Shown here piece by piece: positions 45,774-56,654 of a stretch of 64,000 bases of DNA; the first letter of the stretch is position 1; each line of letters starts with the position of its first letter. Under the pieces are notes generated by a model that worked only from the letters and a program-made list of their open reading frames with translations, searched no databases and was not told where the DNA came from. Origin of the DNA: Xylona heveae TC161 (lineage: Eukaryota > Ascomycota > Xylonomycetes > Xylonales > Xylonaceae); contig NW_017264194.1 in the NCBI RefSeq assembly GCF_001619985.1, positions 682,001 through 746,000 on the forward strand. Direction: 5' to 3'. Both the position numbers and the translations under genes were made by a program.

Positions 45774-46855
45774 TCACCACCATCTCTCACAAAATACATG
45801 GCGAGGGTCCATGCCTGGAGCTGTTCCAAGCACCTCGACAAACTTATCAGTCATCCCTGGCGGACCACAGACATAGCAAATCACTCCCGACCTTTCACTT
45901 ACATCCCCTAGCGCTGTCAAGATATCCTCTTCCGTTATTCGTCTGTGGTGAATACAGACAGACTCTTCAATCTGCGCATTGACTTCATGATTACCAGTGA
46001 GGTAAAGTGCGAGCCGTCGTTTGGAGTCGTCCGATGGAAAGATGTTCTGTAGACGTGACAAAAAGCAGATGCGCTCGTTCAGAATGCCTCTTGTGCTATA
46101 AAGAAACGATACTCTCTCTGGCATATCTTGAGTTTGAGCCAAGTGCGCAGCGATGGACACTAGAGGGCTGTCGCTATATTTAGCCCCAATTATCTTTGCC
46201 AATGATTCATGTATATTATGCGATCGTCATGCAAAACCTACTTTATGCCTACACCACCAGCAATGAAGACCAAATTTTTAATCTGGTCAATTTCGATGCC
46301 TGGAGGTGGCCATATAAAACTCCCGCCTACTCGCACATTCAACACGCTGCCAAGAATCTCTGATGGTGACCTCCACAGCCAGGCAGCAGGAGGATTCCTG
46401 GGCGAGCGCTGTACTGCCAATTCGAGGAAGCCTTTAGTAGAAGCAGACTTTGACTGTGCATCGTCAGGCGTGGAGGTAATGGTGAAGCCTCCGGCCTTTG
46501 GGACATCTGGGACGTGCACATCGAGCCATTGGCCGGGGAGAAACTGAATACGAAAACATTGATCAATTAGATCACGCGCCCTAAATAGAGCAAAGAAAAA
46601 GATTCCAGTTTCAAAGGACTATAATACTCTTATATTCTCTCCTCGAGGTATCTGCAGCCGGAGAAGCTTAATGGACTCATTGATTTGATCAATCCTGTTC
46701 AGAATGACGGGATGAAGTTGCTTGGCTCGTGGTTGGTCGGCCGTACGTTCCTCATGGCTGAGCGATAAAGAATGCGCGACCATGGCTGTCCAGGGGAGCG
46801 ACGGGCGTCTCAGGAGCGGTAATTGGTTATATGGTCTTTTCAGAACTCTCAGCAT
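45774..46855 (-). CDS. Mitochondrial FAD/NAD(P)-binding reductase, OXNAD1-like
   Basis: Ferredoxin-reductase-fold oxidoreductase; the physiological substrate of OXNAD1-type proteins is not known to me. Exons 46855-46628, 46543-46242 and 46167-45774 give 307 residues. The first 25 residues (MLRVLKRPYNQLPLLRRP then SLPW) are Arg/Leu-rich with no acidic residue, as in a mitochondrial presequence. RLLRL-like IKLLRLQIP and FLPGQWLDVHVPD open the flavin domain; GGFTITSTP is the flavin-phosphate motif; FIAGGVGINPLVS is the NAD(P)-pyrophosphate loop, formed only after intron 46241-46168 is removed; YVCGPPGMTDKF and the terminal CERWW are further family marks. A later ATG at 46783 would lose the presequence. 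Confidence 0.85.
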
Positions 46856-46940
46856 TGGTCTGGAACAGATGCTGCAAAAGGGTACCTCTGTATGCCTCTG
46901 TATGAAGCAGGGACGAGGGGGAGAGCATCGCGCCGTTCGT

Positions 46941-47436
46941 TTAAAAGATGGTGGTACATTTCAGGTACCGCGGCGAGCGTTTCCACTGTTCAAAGGACCC
47001 AGGAGTGCTCTGAAATAGAGAGCTCTGATGCAACCAATATGAAAAAATATAATTCCTACCTCCAGTCATTGAATTGTCACAAAGAAATAATGATATAGTA
47101 ATAATAATATCAAGGGATTCATGCTCGTACCTGCCAGCTGTACTTGTGGTGTCGCTCCTTGTGATGAAGCATACCTAGCTTCAGGGACCGCAAGTCACTG
47201 ATAAGTCGAGGATGATAAGACTGCTCGTCGCTCGTAGGAACTGAACGGGAAGAGTAAAGCCAAGCTGGCTGGACCCTTGAAATGTCGGGCCGTGCCTTTC
47301 GACCGGGCGAAGCCAGCAGAGTCAAATGATTGGGTAGAGAAGTCAGAGGAGCATGGGAATGAGTCTCTGCAGATCAATGGTTAGTGGATGGTCTCTTTCT
47401 CCATGTCCACCGCTCACTCACCTCCTGATAGGACAT
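46941..47436 (-). CDS. Possible small spliced gene or leader ORF
   Basis: Tentative. Exons 47436-47418, 47366-47131 and 47009-46941 join in phase to a 107-residue protein. Supporting signs are a CTAAC branch followed by CTGCAG before the second exon, a GTACGA donor and a TTTCAG acceptor. The middle exon reads QPAWLYSSRSVPTSDEQSYH and KLGMLHHKERHHKYSWQ, which is mildly presequence-like. No known domain. It lies 86 bases upstream of the reductase start on the same strand, so it could instead be part of that gene's 5' leader. Confidence 0.28.
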
Positions 47437-48260
47437 CTTCCCCCCTGCAAGGATGTGATGGCTTCCACGCCCAACCAATCTCGTGCGCAGATTGCCTTTA
47501 AGTTGATGCATCTTTAAGCGCCCAACTGCTTGCCCCGTGTTCCCGCTATGCCTTTCACTCTACTCTATCACAGCACTCTCCCCTGTCGTTTCCAGTGCTT
47601 GTGTTGCCCTTTTGTCCCTCTTCCCGTTCCCCCGCCATTCAACTGCCGTATAGCAATGGATTTTCCCTCCCGTGATAGTCTCTTTTCTTCCCATGCATAA
47701 TGCATAGACCACTTGCGTGGCTGCAAGAGCGGCGCATTCCCATTGTCCGTTTACCTTTCTGCTCGCTCACATCCCACTGCACACTCCAACCCATGTCAGC
47801 TGCAATGAGCATCTCTTCAGCACAGTCCTTCTCAGCGCTTGTAACATGCCTTCGACCCTGATTGGTGTCCCTCTTTCTGTCACCCATGGCGGTCATTTCT
47901 ATAGAGGGCTCTCGAGGCCGCCTCTTTTACGGCTGCTTGTCCCGCCACGCTCGACTTAGCTTCTTCTTCAACCATCAGTTTCATCTGTCTAAGCTGTCGA
48001 CGTTGTTCTTGTTGTTGCTGGTTATCTGAGAGTTGCCCTTTGAACGTCTTGACTCGTTATTATCGAGCTTGTCAAAACGGTCAGCAATCCATTCGAAACA
48101 ATATCGTCACAAGGCTCGCAATAGTCTCCTCCGCTGGACGTCGAGGAGAACGGATCCTTTTTTTTTGAGCAGCACTCGCTCAGACGCACTTCAGGAAAAC
48201 CCTTCTTTACTCCAGACCGGTAGTTTTACCTTGGTGTAAGAGCAAGGAGAGAAAAACAAA
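47437..48260. promoter_or_regulatory. Intergenic, 824 bp
   Basis: Promoter of the four-TM protein gene (+) and whatever drives the minus-strand transcripts to the left. C/T-rich on the plus strand. No gene seen. Confidence 0.45.
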
Positions 48261-49282
48261 ATGTTCAACTCAACCTCGAGCTTTTTCATCTCCAAAAAAT
48301 GGCGGCTGCCCAAGGTCATGCTCGGGTTCTTGGCTGGAGAATTCCCGCTCACCGTTGCAGCCATGGCAATGTTCAGTATTGCCTCGCCGAACTTGTATCG
48401 CACTGCACTCTGGCTCGATGGCGCGCAGAACGGCTTCAACAGTAATCCCAATGAGCTTCTCTACGCTGCTGCCAACTACAGGCACATGACCGCACCGCTG
48501 CCTTGGAGAGATTTGTATGCAATCTACTTTTCGTTTTACTACTCAAAATGAATAAATCAAGCTAACTTCCGTCCCCGCGAACAGCACAACGAGCTACAAC
48601 GTCGTCATCTCCGTCCTGACCATGTTCATCCTTTTGGCCAAATGCACGCTGTATCTTGTGCACTGGTTCCCTCCGATTCTTTCTGCCGTCATCCACGCAC
48701 CCTTGGCTGCTCTTTGGGCAGTGAGCATCCACAACCAGGCCGCATCAGACATGAGCGACCCCAAGCACCCGCAACCCGGCGCACCGTGGTACTTGACCAA
48801 GAGCTGCACCGTTGCATTCTACCCGAACAATGTGAAATACTGCAGACAAGCCAAGGGCTGTTTCGCTCTGACCTGTTTATACATGTATGTTTTCCTTTTC
48901 TGTTTTTCTTTTCCCCTCTCCCTGCTTCAGACCCGCAACCTCTCAAACTAACTCGTCCATCGTTTCTAGGGCATATATGCTTGCTCACACCATCTTCGGA
49001 ATCTACTCAATGATCCCAAGCCAGCAACAGCGTCTGAACCGCCAGGCATCCATCGACTCGGACCTTGAAGACGAAGACTACCAGAAGCAGCACTCGCCTA
49101 ACAGCATGAGCTCGCAGACCAAAATCTTCGGCAAGTCAGCAGACGGAATGGAAGGCCAAACGCGTTTCGAGCTGCGCGAGGTTCCTCTTGCTGCAAAGAA
49201 TAACCCCATGACTCCACGGACTCTGGCATTCAATACTCTGGGCGGAAGCGGAGACTTGCCTTTGCGGGGCCATGGTAATTGA
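48261..49282 (+). CDS. Four-TM fungal membrane protein, unknown function
   Basis: Exons 48261-48514, 48585-48884 and 48970-49282 give 288 residues with closed phases. Four hydrophobic segments: about residues 18-42, 88-112, 113-135 and 180-205, a tetraspan layout reminiscent of MARVEL-like fungal membrane proteins, though no motif proves it. A Cys-rich loop (KSCTVAFYPNNVKYCRQAKGC) sits between TM3 and TM4. The last 80 residues are a hydrophilic, Ser/Gln/Asp-rich cytosolic-type tail with IDSDLEDEDYQKQ. The intact frame and clean introns (GTATGC, GTATGT donors) make the gene credible. Confidence 0.85.
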
Positions 49283-50006
49283 GCTGAGCTAGAGCAATGC
49301 CATTGGTGGCCGTTTCACCAGATGGTGGGATAACTTGAGGACGAGCCGTTATAAATTGCGAGGAAGAGCGCCGCGTCTCGATGTCGATGTTCGTTCTTCT
49401 TCATCGTTTCCGGCCTGAGTACTTTCCGGCCTGGGTGACTTACTCTCTCCTCTCCGTCCTACATCCCATGGCAAGCACAAAGACTACCCGATTACATTCC
49501 TTTTTTTTTGTTTATACTTCTGGTTATATCCTGGATACCTCTACTTGTTTTACTTCTTACATACCGTACCTATGCACGCCACTTCAGACTTCTAAAACCT
49601 GCTAGATCTAGTTTCATTCCTTTAATATATTTTTTTGGTCATTTCACATCACCAACCAGGCACATTAGTTGCAATACGTCCATACATACATGTGTCCATA
49701 ATTTCGTATATTGGTCCCTTCACGTCATCTTGCTACACAAAGTGTATTTCGTAACATTGACGTTTGAGTCAAAAGAATTAACAAAGCCAAATACCATCTG
49801 GTCCTATAGAAACTTAGTACTCCGTTCAAAATCCATTGCATATATCCCAATGCGTCTCCCCAGAGTTCCCGTAATGTAAGCCTAAAACGCCAGCAGCCAA
49901 CAGCAACACCCGATATCCAAAAGTTCAAACGTCCAAACATCCAAATCAAAGCGAACCTTCCCCCATGCAAACAAACATCCATCATATACTCTCCATCTCT
50001 ACTAAC
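49283..50006. other. Convergent 3' regions, 724 bp
   Basis: AT-rich space between the four-TM protein gene (+) and NNF1 (-). No gene seen. Confidence 0.5.
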
Positions 50007-51388
50007 TTAATTATGGTCCAATTCAGTCTGCATATCCACAATCTCATCAACAAGCCTTCTTCTCCTCTTCTTGCGCGCCTCATTATCTTCATGGTTCTCA
50101 GGGCCGTCATGATCCATGGAAGGCCCTTCAGATTTAATCGCTGCATCCCCGTCCCCGTCTTTCTCTCCCGAGGTTGTGCTCCACACTCTATCCGCAGCGG
50201 TACTCAAATCGTGTACCACGCCTTCAAGCTCGCCGAGCAGATTTGTAATCTCGTTGCGCTGCGCGGTGATTTCGTCGACGAGTCGCGCGTTCCGGGACTG
50301 AGTGGTTTGCAAGCGCGCGTTAAGGCGAGACTGAGACCGCGCGAGGTGTGGTGCGAGATGGGCGAGATACAGCGCCTGAGGGGGGAGAGTGTGTGGTCTG
50401 TTTGTGATAAATGTATTTGTTTAGTCCATGAGGTCAACAGATTTGGTAGAAAGATGTGGGGAGGAAGAAGGAGTATAGAGGTTTGGTGAAATGATGTGAA
50501 AGTAAAGACGGAGCGCAGGGGAAGCAAAAAATGGTAAAAAAAAAAGAAAGGAAAAGGAGATGGAACGGAGTGATCAGGGCAAGGTGAAATAAAGGAATAA
50601 CAAAACTTACGGAACAGGAACCTCCGCACCAGCAGGCGCTCTGGCCTTCCTCTTCTGCGCATCGGCAACTAATCGATCGAGTTCATTGAGCGAGGGCACA
50701 ACATTGCGCTCGAGCTGGATCGCTTCAAACTCAGACTATTCATTACCATATATTAGCCATAACTAACACCCACCAGTCTTCTCGTTCCTCAAATTGGATA
50801 ACTAACCCTCGCCAGTTCTTCAAACCGCTGGCTCATCATTCTCCACATGCCCCGCAATTCATTCGGCACGTGTTTGGCAGGCGTTGGAAAACACGCTGAA
50901 AAATTATCAAACGAGCACATTTTCAGCGTATGCGACAGGGCGCCATTGAAAATGTTATGCAGAGCCATTGCGCGAGGACCTGGGGCCTCGGCAACAGGTG
51001 GTGCGGGCGGCGGAGATGGGGAGGCGGATGCTCTTTGAGAACGTGGATTCTGTATCTGCGCTGACTCTGTCGACGACTGCGATTCTTCTGCTGCTGTAGA
51101 TGTGCGATCTGCTGTTGTTTTGGAAGAATCTGTAGCTCTAGGGTCTGTGGGCTGTGTGGTAGTAGGTTGGGTTGTATCTGTTGTCGTTGGATTCTCTGCG
51201 GCGGCTGGTTCGCTGGTTGCTTGAACGTCTGCATCTTGCATAATTTCGTCCTGGTCTCGAGGGGTATTGTTTGTGGAGTTCGTCACTGGGTTCTCTGCTG
51301 CGTTGTTCGTTGTGCCGGACTCTCCGTTTTGCGCGCTGGATTCTGGGGCATTTGCTGCGGCGGCAGACCGGCGGGTCCTGCCCGGCAT
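50007..51388 (-). CDS. NNF1: Kinetochore MIND (Mis12) complex subunit Nnf1
   Basis: Nnf1 (PMF1 in animals) pairs with Mtw1/Mis12 in the MIND complex that links CENP-C to the Ndc80 complex. Exons 51388-50807, 50735-50611 and 50397-50007 give 365 residues. A Ser/Thr/Ala-rich N-terminus of about 140 residues precedes the conserved block: FDNFSACFPTPAKHV, LRGMWRMMSQRFEELA and SEFEAIQLERNVVPSLNELD. After a Pro-rich hinge a coiled coil follows (HLAPHLARSQSRLNARLQTT in part, then a heptad-like run to GELEGVVHDL). The tail is basic, ARKKRRRRLVDEI. The third exon uses acceptor CACAAACAG at 50398; a nearer CCCTCAG gives the wrong frame. Confidence 0.9.
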
Positions 51389-52058
51389 GTTGGATGAATG
51401 CCTTGTTATCTTAAATCGAAAATAATCGTCCCTATTTCTTATCGGTATTCTCCCTCCACAAGTATGCGAATCTTCTTGTCGTGTCGACTAAGGATCGGCT
51501 GAATTGTTAGATTGAAGAATGCGCGAGCGTTTGGTTGTTTACCTGGAACTGCGGGATGTATGTAAACGCGGATCGGCAGTCGGAGGTCGCGCAAGCTGCG
51601 ATTAGTGATTATGTAATCAGGGTTTACCGCCTTCCAACGCATCACAGTTGACGATATGAGAGACAAAGGCAGAAAACAATTGACTTGCTTTTCATGTTGG
51701 TGTCTTTTTCTTGTTCTTTAGATGAGAGAAAGATTCCATTCTTATACTGATATGATAGTTGGATTATAAAAGTCAGACTTAAATTAAACATGACTCCATC
51801 TGAAAAGCAAATCTGCTTTGTGATCTGATCAAAAAAATACCACCAGAGTAATAATTGTCAAAGAAAATATCAATGAGAGAATAAATAAATATTTACGAAG
51901 CAGATAATATGTTATCTCAGCCCGAACCCCATGAACAAATTTCTGAAAAAATGGACAATAGCAACCCTGCAGACTATAGAGTGTTTCTCGATTGACGCCA
52001 AGGGACCCTCTTTCCCAGAGACGCCGAGATTGTGTAATTAAATAGAGGAAAAACATGT
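51389..52058. other. Intergenic, 670 bp, with a possible tiny minus-strand ORF
   Basis: NNF1 promoter and end of the WD40 gene. A minus-strand frame at 51439-51666 reads RWKAVNPDYIITNRS and LRLPIRVYIHPAVP, with possible introns that would move its stop to 51432, only 44 bases from the NNF1 start. I cannot name it and do not call it a gene. Confidence 0.35.
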
Positions 52059-55000
52059 TTACATGACCTACCCAAGTATTAGCAAGATGATGTTTCAGAT
52101 CAAGTCAGATACGTACAGAGCAATTATCGTCCAGCAAGATTGGCCCATCAGATTCCGCACCCATTTCACCCGCTTCATGTCTTTGACGCAGCCTTGCTGC
52201 TAGTTGTGCTAGCATTCCCCTCTGTTCTCCCCAATCCACGTCAGCCAAACCATTCAAGCCACTCCGAAAATGCGACTCCAACTCGATCCAGACTAACCGT
52301 AATGTAAGCATCTCGCACGCCACCTTGGCGCTCAACATCGTTTTGACTCGTAATCTGGTAGCTGTCTGCCATACGCTTTCGACTGGTCAAACCTTGGGTG
52401 GTCTGCTCGGATTCCTCTCGCGACGAGCGCATCCGTCCAGCGCGACCACGTCCAAACGCAAGAGTCGAAAAGTTTGATGTGTTACCCCTGGCAACGTTGA
52501 TGCCGTTTCGAGCATCCTCTTGAGCCTTGAGATCTGGCGAGAATATCTTGATGGTATGATCAATGCCAGAAACCGCCAGCATCGGCTCATATGGATGCCC
52601 TGAAAGCATATATTAGCACGGCGGTTCGACATTTGGCAAGCCAATCCAGCTCTTACCTTGCACAACATTGACAACCTCTTCATCGCCCTCGAGAATATTT
52701 ACCAGGCGCGACGTCTTCCTCTCCCATATAAAAACATGACCAGAATCGCTCCCGCTTACGACGTATTCATCTTGTAAGCCAAAGAAGTTGACATCTTTGA
52801 CTGTTTTAACATTGCAGTGTCCACGATACTGCCGAATATGTGAAGAGCACGGCACGTCTTCTTCGACTTTTTCCCGCATCTTGCTGCGATCAAAAGCGGA
52901 TCTCCACATGAACGGGCGCTCATCTTCATCTTCATCGTCATCTTCCTCATCGTCGTCGTCGTCTTCATCATCATCCTCACTGTCCTCATCGTCATCTCCA
53001 TCCTCGTCGCTACTGTAGAGTTGATCAACCACTTCTTCATGAAGGTCACTCAGCAGAATCATTTCTTCGTCAATATCCTCGTCGTCATCTTCCTCTGGCT
53101 CACTAATCTCGGGGCGCGGTGGCGAATACGGCGGTGGAGGTTCATCAGGTTCTGCAGTCGCTCTCGAAGATGATTCAGGTTGACCATCTGAAGCTTGACG
53201 ACGGGAACTTGAACGGCGACGTCGCACAAGGCCAATGTCCTGGACAACATCCTCATCTTCACTATCACTGATAGCTGCAAGGGCCGTGTCCTGCGCACGC
53301 TCTTGCTCCCTAATGCTTGCGGTCGGGACGCCCAGGCCACCAAATGCACGGTCCACAAACGCAAAGTTGATACCTTGACCGACGTTCATAAGTATGCCTC
53401 TCCCTACTTTGAATGCCCAGAACCTCATCGCCGCTCGTCGGTCCTGCGCTGATACCGCGGTCCCAGACCCGTCATCATCGATGTTGGCGGGAACTACGGC
53501 ACGTGAGAGATCTTCCAATGGAATCTTGACCGCATTGAAAAAGGCTTCAACAGCAGCCGTCTCCGATGCAAATGCGATACGGTACTCGTCCCTCTCGAAC
53601 CTCGAGGCACCAACGTTAGGAATCGACCTGTCTGTTGCAAGCCCAAGCAGGTACGGTTTTAAACTCTCTTCCAAGGCCGCTAGCGGGGCCTCGGGTGTGA
53701 GGGGATATCTAGGAAGGTCTTTTCGGGCATTCATTGGACGTTTAAATCCATCGAGAAGATTCTCCGGGCCTCCCTCGAGCCACAAAACAATAGCCCGAAT
53801 GAAGTCATAGCTAAATTGCTCATTGGGGTATGTGACCTTATGCTCAAATTTCGAGACATGGATATCATGAAATTTTGCCAGTATTTCGGCCGACTCATCC
53901 CCCCGACCTCCAAGGACTCGAGCAAGAGTGCCGGCGGCTTGGACAAAGCGTATAGTAGACTCGCGGTTCCTTCGCAAGGTTTGTTGGAAATGGATATCTT
54001 CCGGAAGCGGATCAGCTGGATATCTCCAGCGCAAGAGTATTTTCTCCATGCATGGCAGAGCCTTTGACGCCTGATTGAGAGCCGAGGTCAATGAGGCGGT
54101 AAATGGTGTCGGCTCAGAATCCGAGTCCGGTGAGATTGAATCCGTTCGAGGGGAGAAGAGATGCTTTCGAAGCTCGACTAAACGCCGAGCAATGCTGGCA
54201 CTGCGTTTTTGCGGTCCGGACAGGACCGATTCTCGCGCTTCGGTGACGGGATCCATTGGAGTCGCACGTTCTTCAGATTGCTCGATTGGTATATCCTCAC
54301 TCTGTCCATTTTCGTACCTAACGCGCAGCGCCAGCTCCCCACCTTCTTCATCGACTTCATTTGGTCGTGGCCGCGAACCTGCGCGGACGCCCTCTGCAGA
54401 GGATTCGGAGCCTGTCTTTGGCCGTTTGCGCTTTCGATCCTGAGACTCACGCGCGCGACCAACCCCTTTCCCCTTTTCTATTTCACCTGGCGGTGTTTCA
54501 GCTTCTCGAGCATCGGGACTCTTGATTAGGTCAAAGCTATAGATCCACTCGCCAGACCAACTGACGATCATCTCATTTGGGTTCGCGTCGCTGATTTTGC
54601 ATGCTGTAATGTGTCCATTGTCGGTCCGTTTCATCTTTGTTTGTCCGTTTGGGGCGAACCTTCGAACGCACTTAGTTGCCTGTCCCATGAGCTCATCATC
54701 CCTCACGGAATCACTTCCCACTGATGCAGGCCGGCCATGCTCGCGGAAAAGATCCCGTCCAAGCATGCGTCTGTCATGCAGGAAGCAGTGCAGATGAGCC
54801 CCGCCCAAGGCGATGTAGTGTGGCTGGCTTGCAGAGCACGAGATGGTATTCAAATCGAGATGATAGTCTTTATATGAGATGAGTGGCGGAGGAATGCTGG
54901 TGTTGCTGTCCAGATCTCTCGCTGCCCTGGCCGCCATGAAGCCTCTGGAGCCTCGAGGAGGCGGATACGCCGAGGATGGCTGCCTGAGATCCCATTGTCG

Positions 55001-55648
55001 TACTTCACCATCTTCTGAACAAGTAAGAAAGAGGTAAGGCGAAGACTCGGTAACGATGCGCTTGACTCGATCCGAGTGAGAGCGATAGACTCTTGCGTTG
55101 GCATCACCAAAACTCAAGTGGCGGACGCCGCTATGCAAGCCGATACCGCGACTGAAACGCTCCTCTTCTGAAGACGGAATGGTTGATCGAGCTGAATGTT
55201 CGATATCGAAAATGCGGACCTCGGTGTCTCCAGCAGCCGTGATCAACGTTCGATCGTTTGAATGAGGCATAAACTTGACCGAAAAGATGTTTGCCGAATG
55301 CCCCGTTGACAGTGAAGTATTCAGGGTGAAGGGCGCTGTAGATGACTCTGGCTGATACGAATAAATATTAAGATGTTGATCATCGGAACCTGACGCCAGC
55401 AGCTGGCCTGAACGAGACCAGCTTTGTTATAAGGTCAGCTCAGACCTTGGAATAGCAGCAGTATAAATACATTCATTGGGATAGGCGTACCAGAGCGCAT
55501 TCACACAGCCTGCATGACCGCCAAGTTCATTGACAATGTCCAACTCATCAATCATGGAGGGGTCTCCATATATTCCCGGGATTGCGGAGTATCTTGAGGT
55601 GCCGCCAAGCTCCCGCTTGAGGAGGCGGTCCTGTAAAGTGAGTCTCAT
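52059..55648 (-). CDS. DCAF6/8-like WD40 repeat protein
   Basis: Animal relatives are substrate receptors of CUL4-DDB1 ubiquitin ligases; the fungal role is inferred. Exons 55648-55491, 55421-52657, 52599-52298, 52221-52117 and 52067-52059 give 1,112 residues with closed phases. WD40 blades at the N-terminus include CVNALCWSRSGQLLASGSDD, NIFSVKFMPHSNDRTLITAAGDTEVRIFD and YLFLTCSEDGEVRQWDLR (DxR box type WDLRQP). A long charged insertion (about 400-900) contains bipartite KRKRPK signals and a run of nearly 50 mostly Asp/Glu residues (codons near 52910-53080). The last blades read YVVSGSDSGHVFIWERKT and LAVSGIDHTIKIFSPD. The final exon holds just nine coding bases, giving the C-terminal CSVM. 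Confidence 0.85.
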
Positions 55649-56654
55649 CTTGATCGCTTTCACCCTCCCCGTAATCGAGTCAACCTTTTAAATGCAGCTT
55701 TATGAGTGAAGTCGTTGGCTGCACATGCGGACAAGATCATCCGGTTTGGCTGGCGTTAAAACAGCCAAAGAAGCGGTGACGAGTGTGGCGAGGGAATGAA
55801 GTAGCACTCTGGGATTCAGAACAGCTGCACTCGCGTACACAATTTGATAGTGTATTGGAGAATCATGTTCCCTTTCACTCAAGTCCTTGAGCGAAGAGAG
55901 TTTGAATAGCAGTTACTCTGGTGGTTGTCGGGCGAAGCTTGGAGTTGGCGGTGGTTCGAGGTAGGTGAGTTAGGTAGCTCGGCCTGTTGGAGGTGGAAGC
56001 TATACTATTAGAGATTGGTCGGATATTGGAAACTCAACTGGGACTAGCACTACGAATATTTACAAAATCAAAGAGACAGTCATATCTGAACTATTCCATC
56101 GATATTTAATGTCTGTCTTTGTATTAAATCAATTAATTCCGAGAATATTCATGAAATCTACATTAGTAGCTGATTCTTCTTCATCCGGCCACTGACGAAA
56201 CCAACTCACCGCCCGCCGGCATCTTCCGCAGGTCGTCATTGCTTAGTCAGCTCACCATCACCAGTGACAGCTTTTTTTTTGAACATCCCAACACAACAAT
56301 TATTCGAAATCAGATTGTAAAGAGCTTGCCAGATACCTAGGTTTCAGCTACAGTTACTGACAGCTTGCAATAATAGCCAATGTTTTGCTCGTTGCATCGC
56401 AGATAATAATGTGAAAACTTAATCACCTGTTGCTGCCCGGAGGTCGGAGAAACCTTCGTCATGCGGACCCAGTCGTAACCGACAGCCTTAGCGACCCACG
56501 CAGTGTAAACAAACCATCGACAACCACAAACCTCGTTGTTTAGCACCTCTTTGCTGCATTTGCTGCATGTCTTCCTGGTCACGAATTCATGGATCATTTG
56601 GATAATGTCTAATATTTGATTTATTTTTTTCTTGTTGATATACCCACAATCATC
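55649..56654. promoter_or_regulatory. Divergent promoter region, 1.0 kb
   Basis: Between the WD40 protein gene (-) and separase (+). No gene or repeat seen; a minus-strand frame at 56337-56675 has Cys pairs but no credible domain. Confidence 0.5.
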
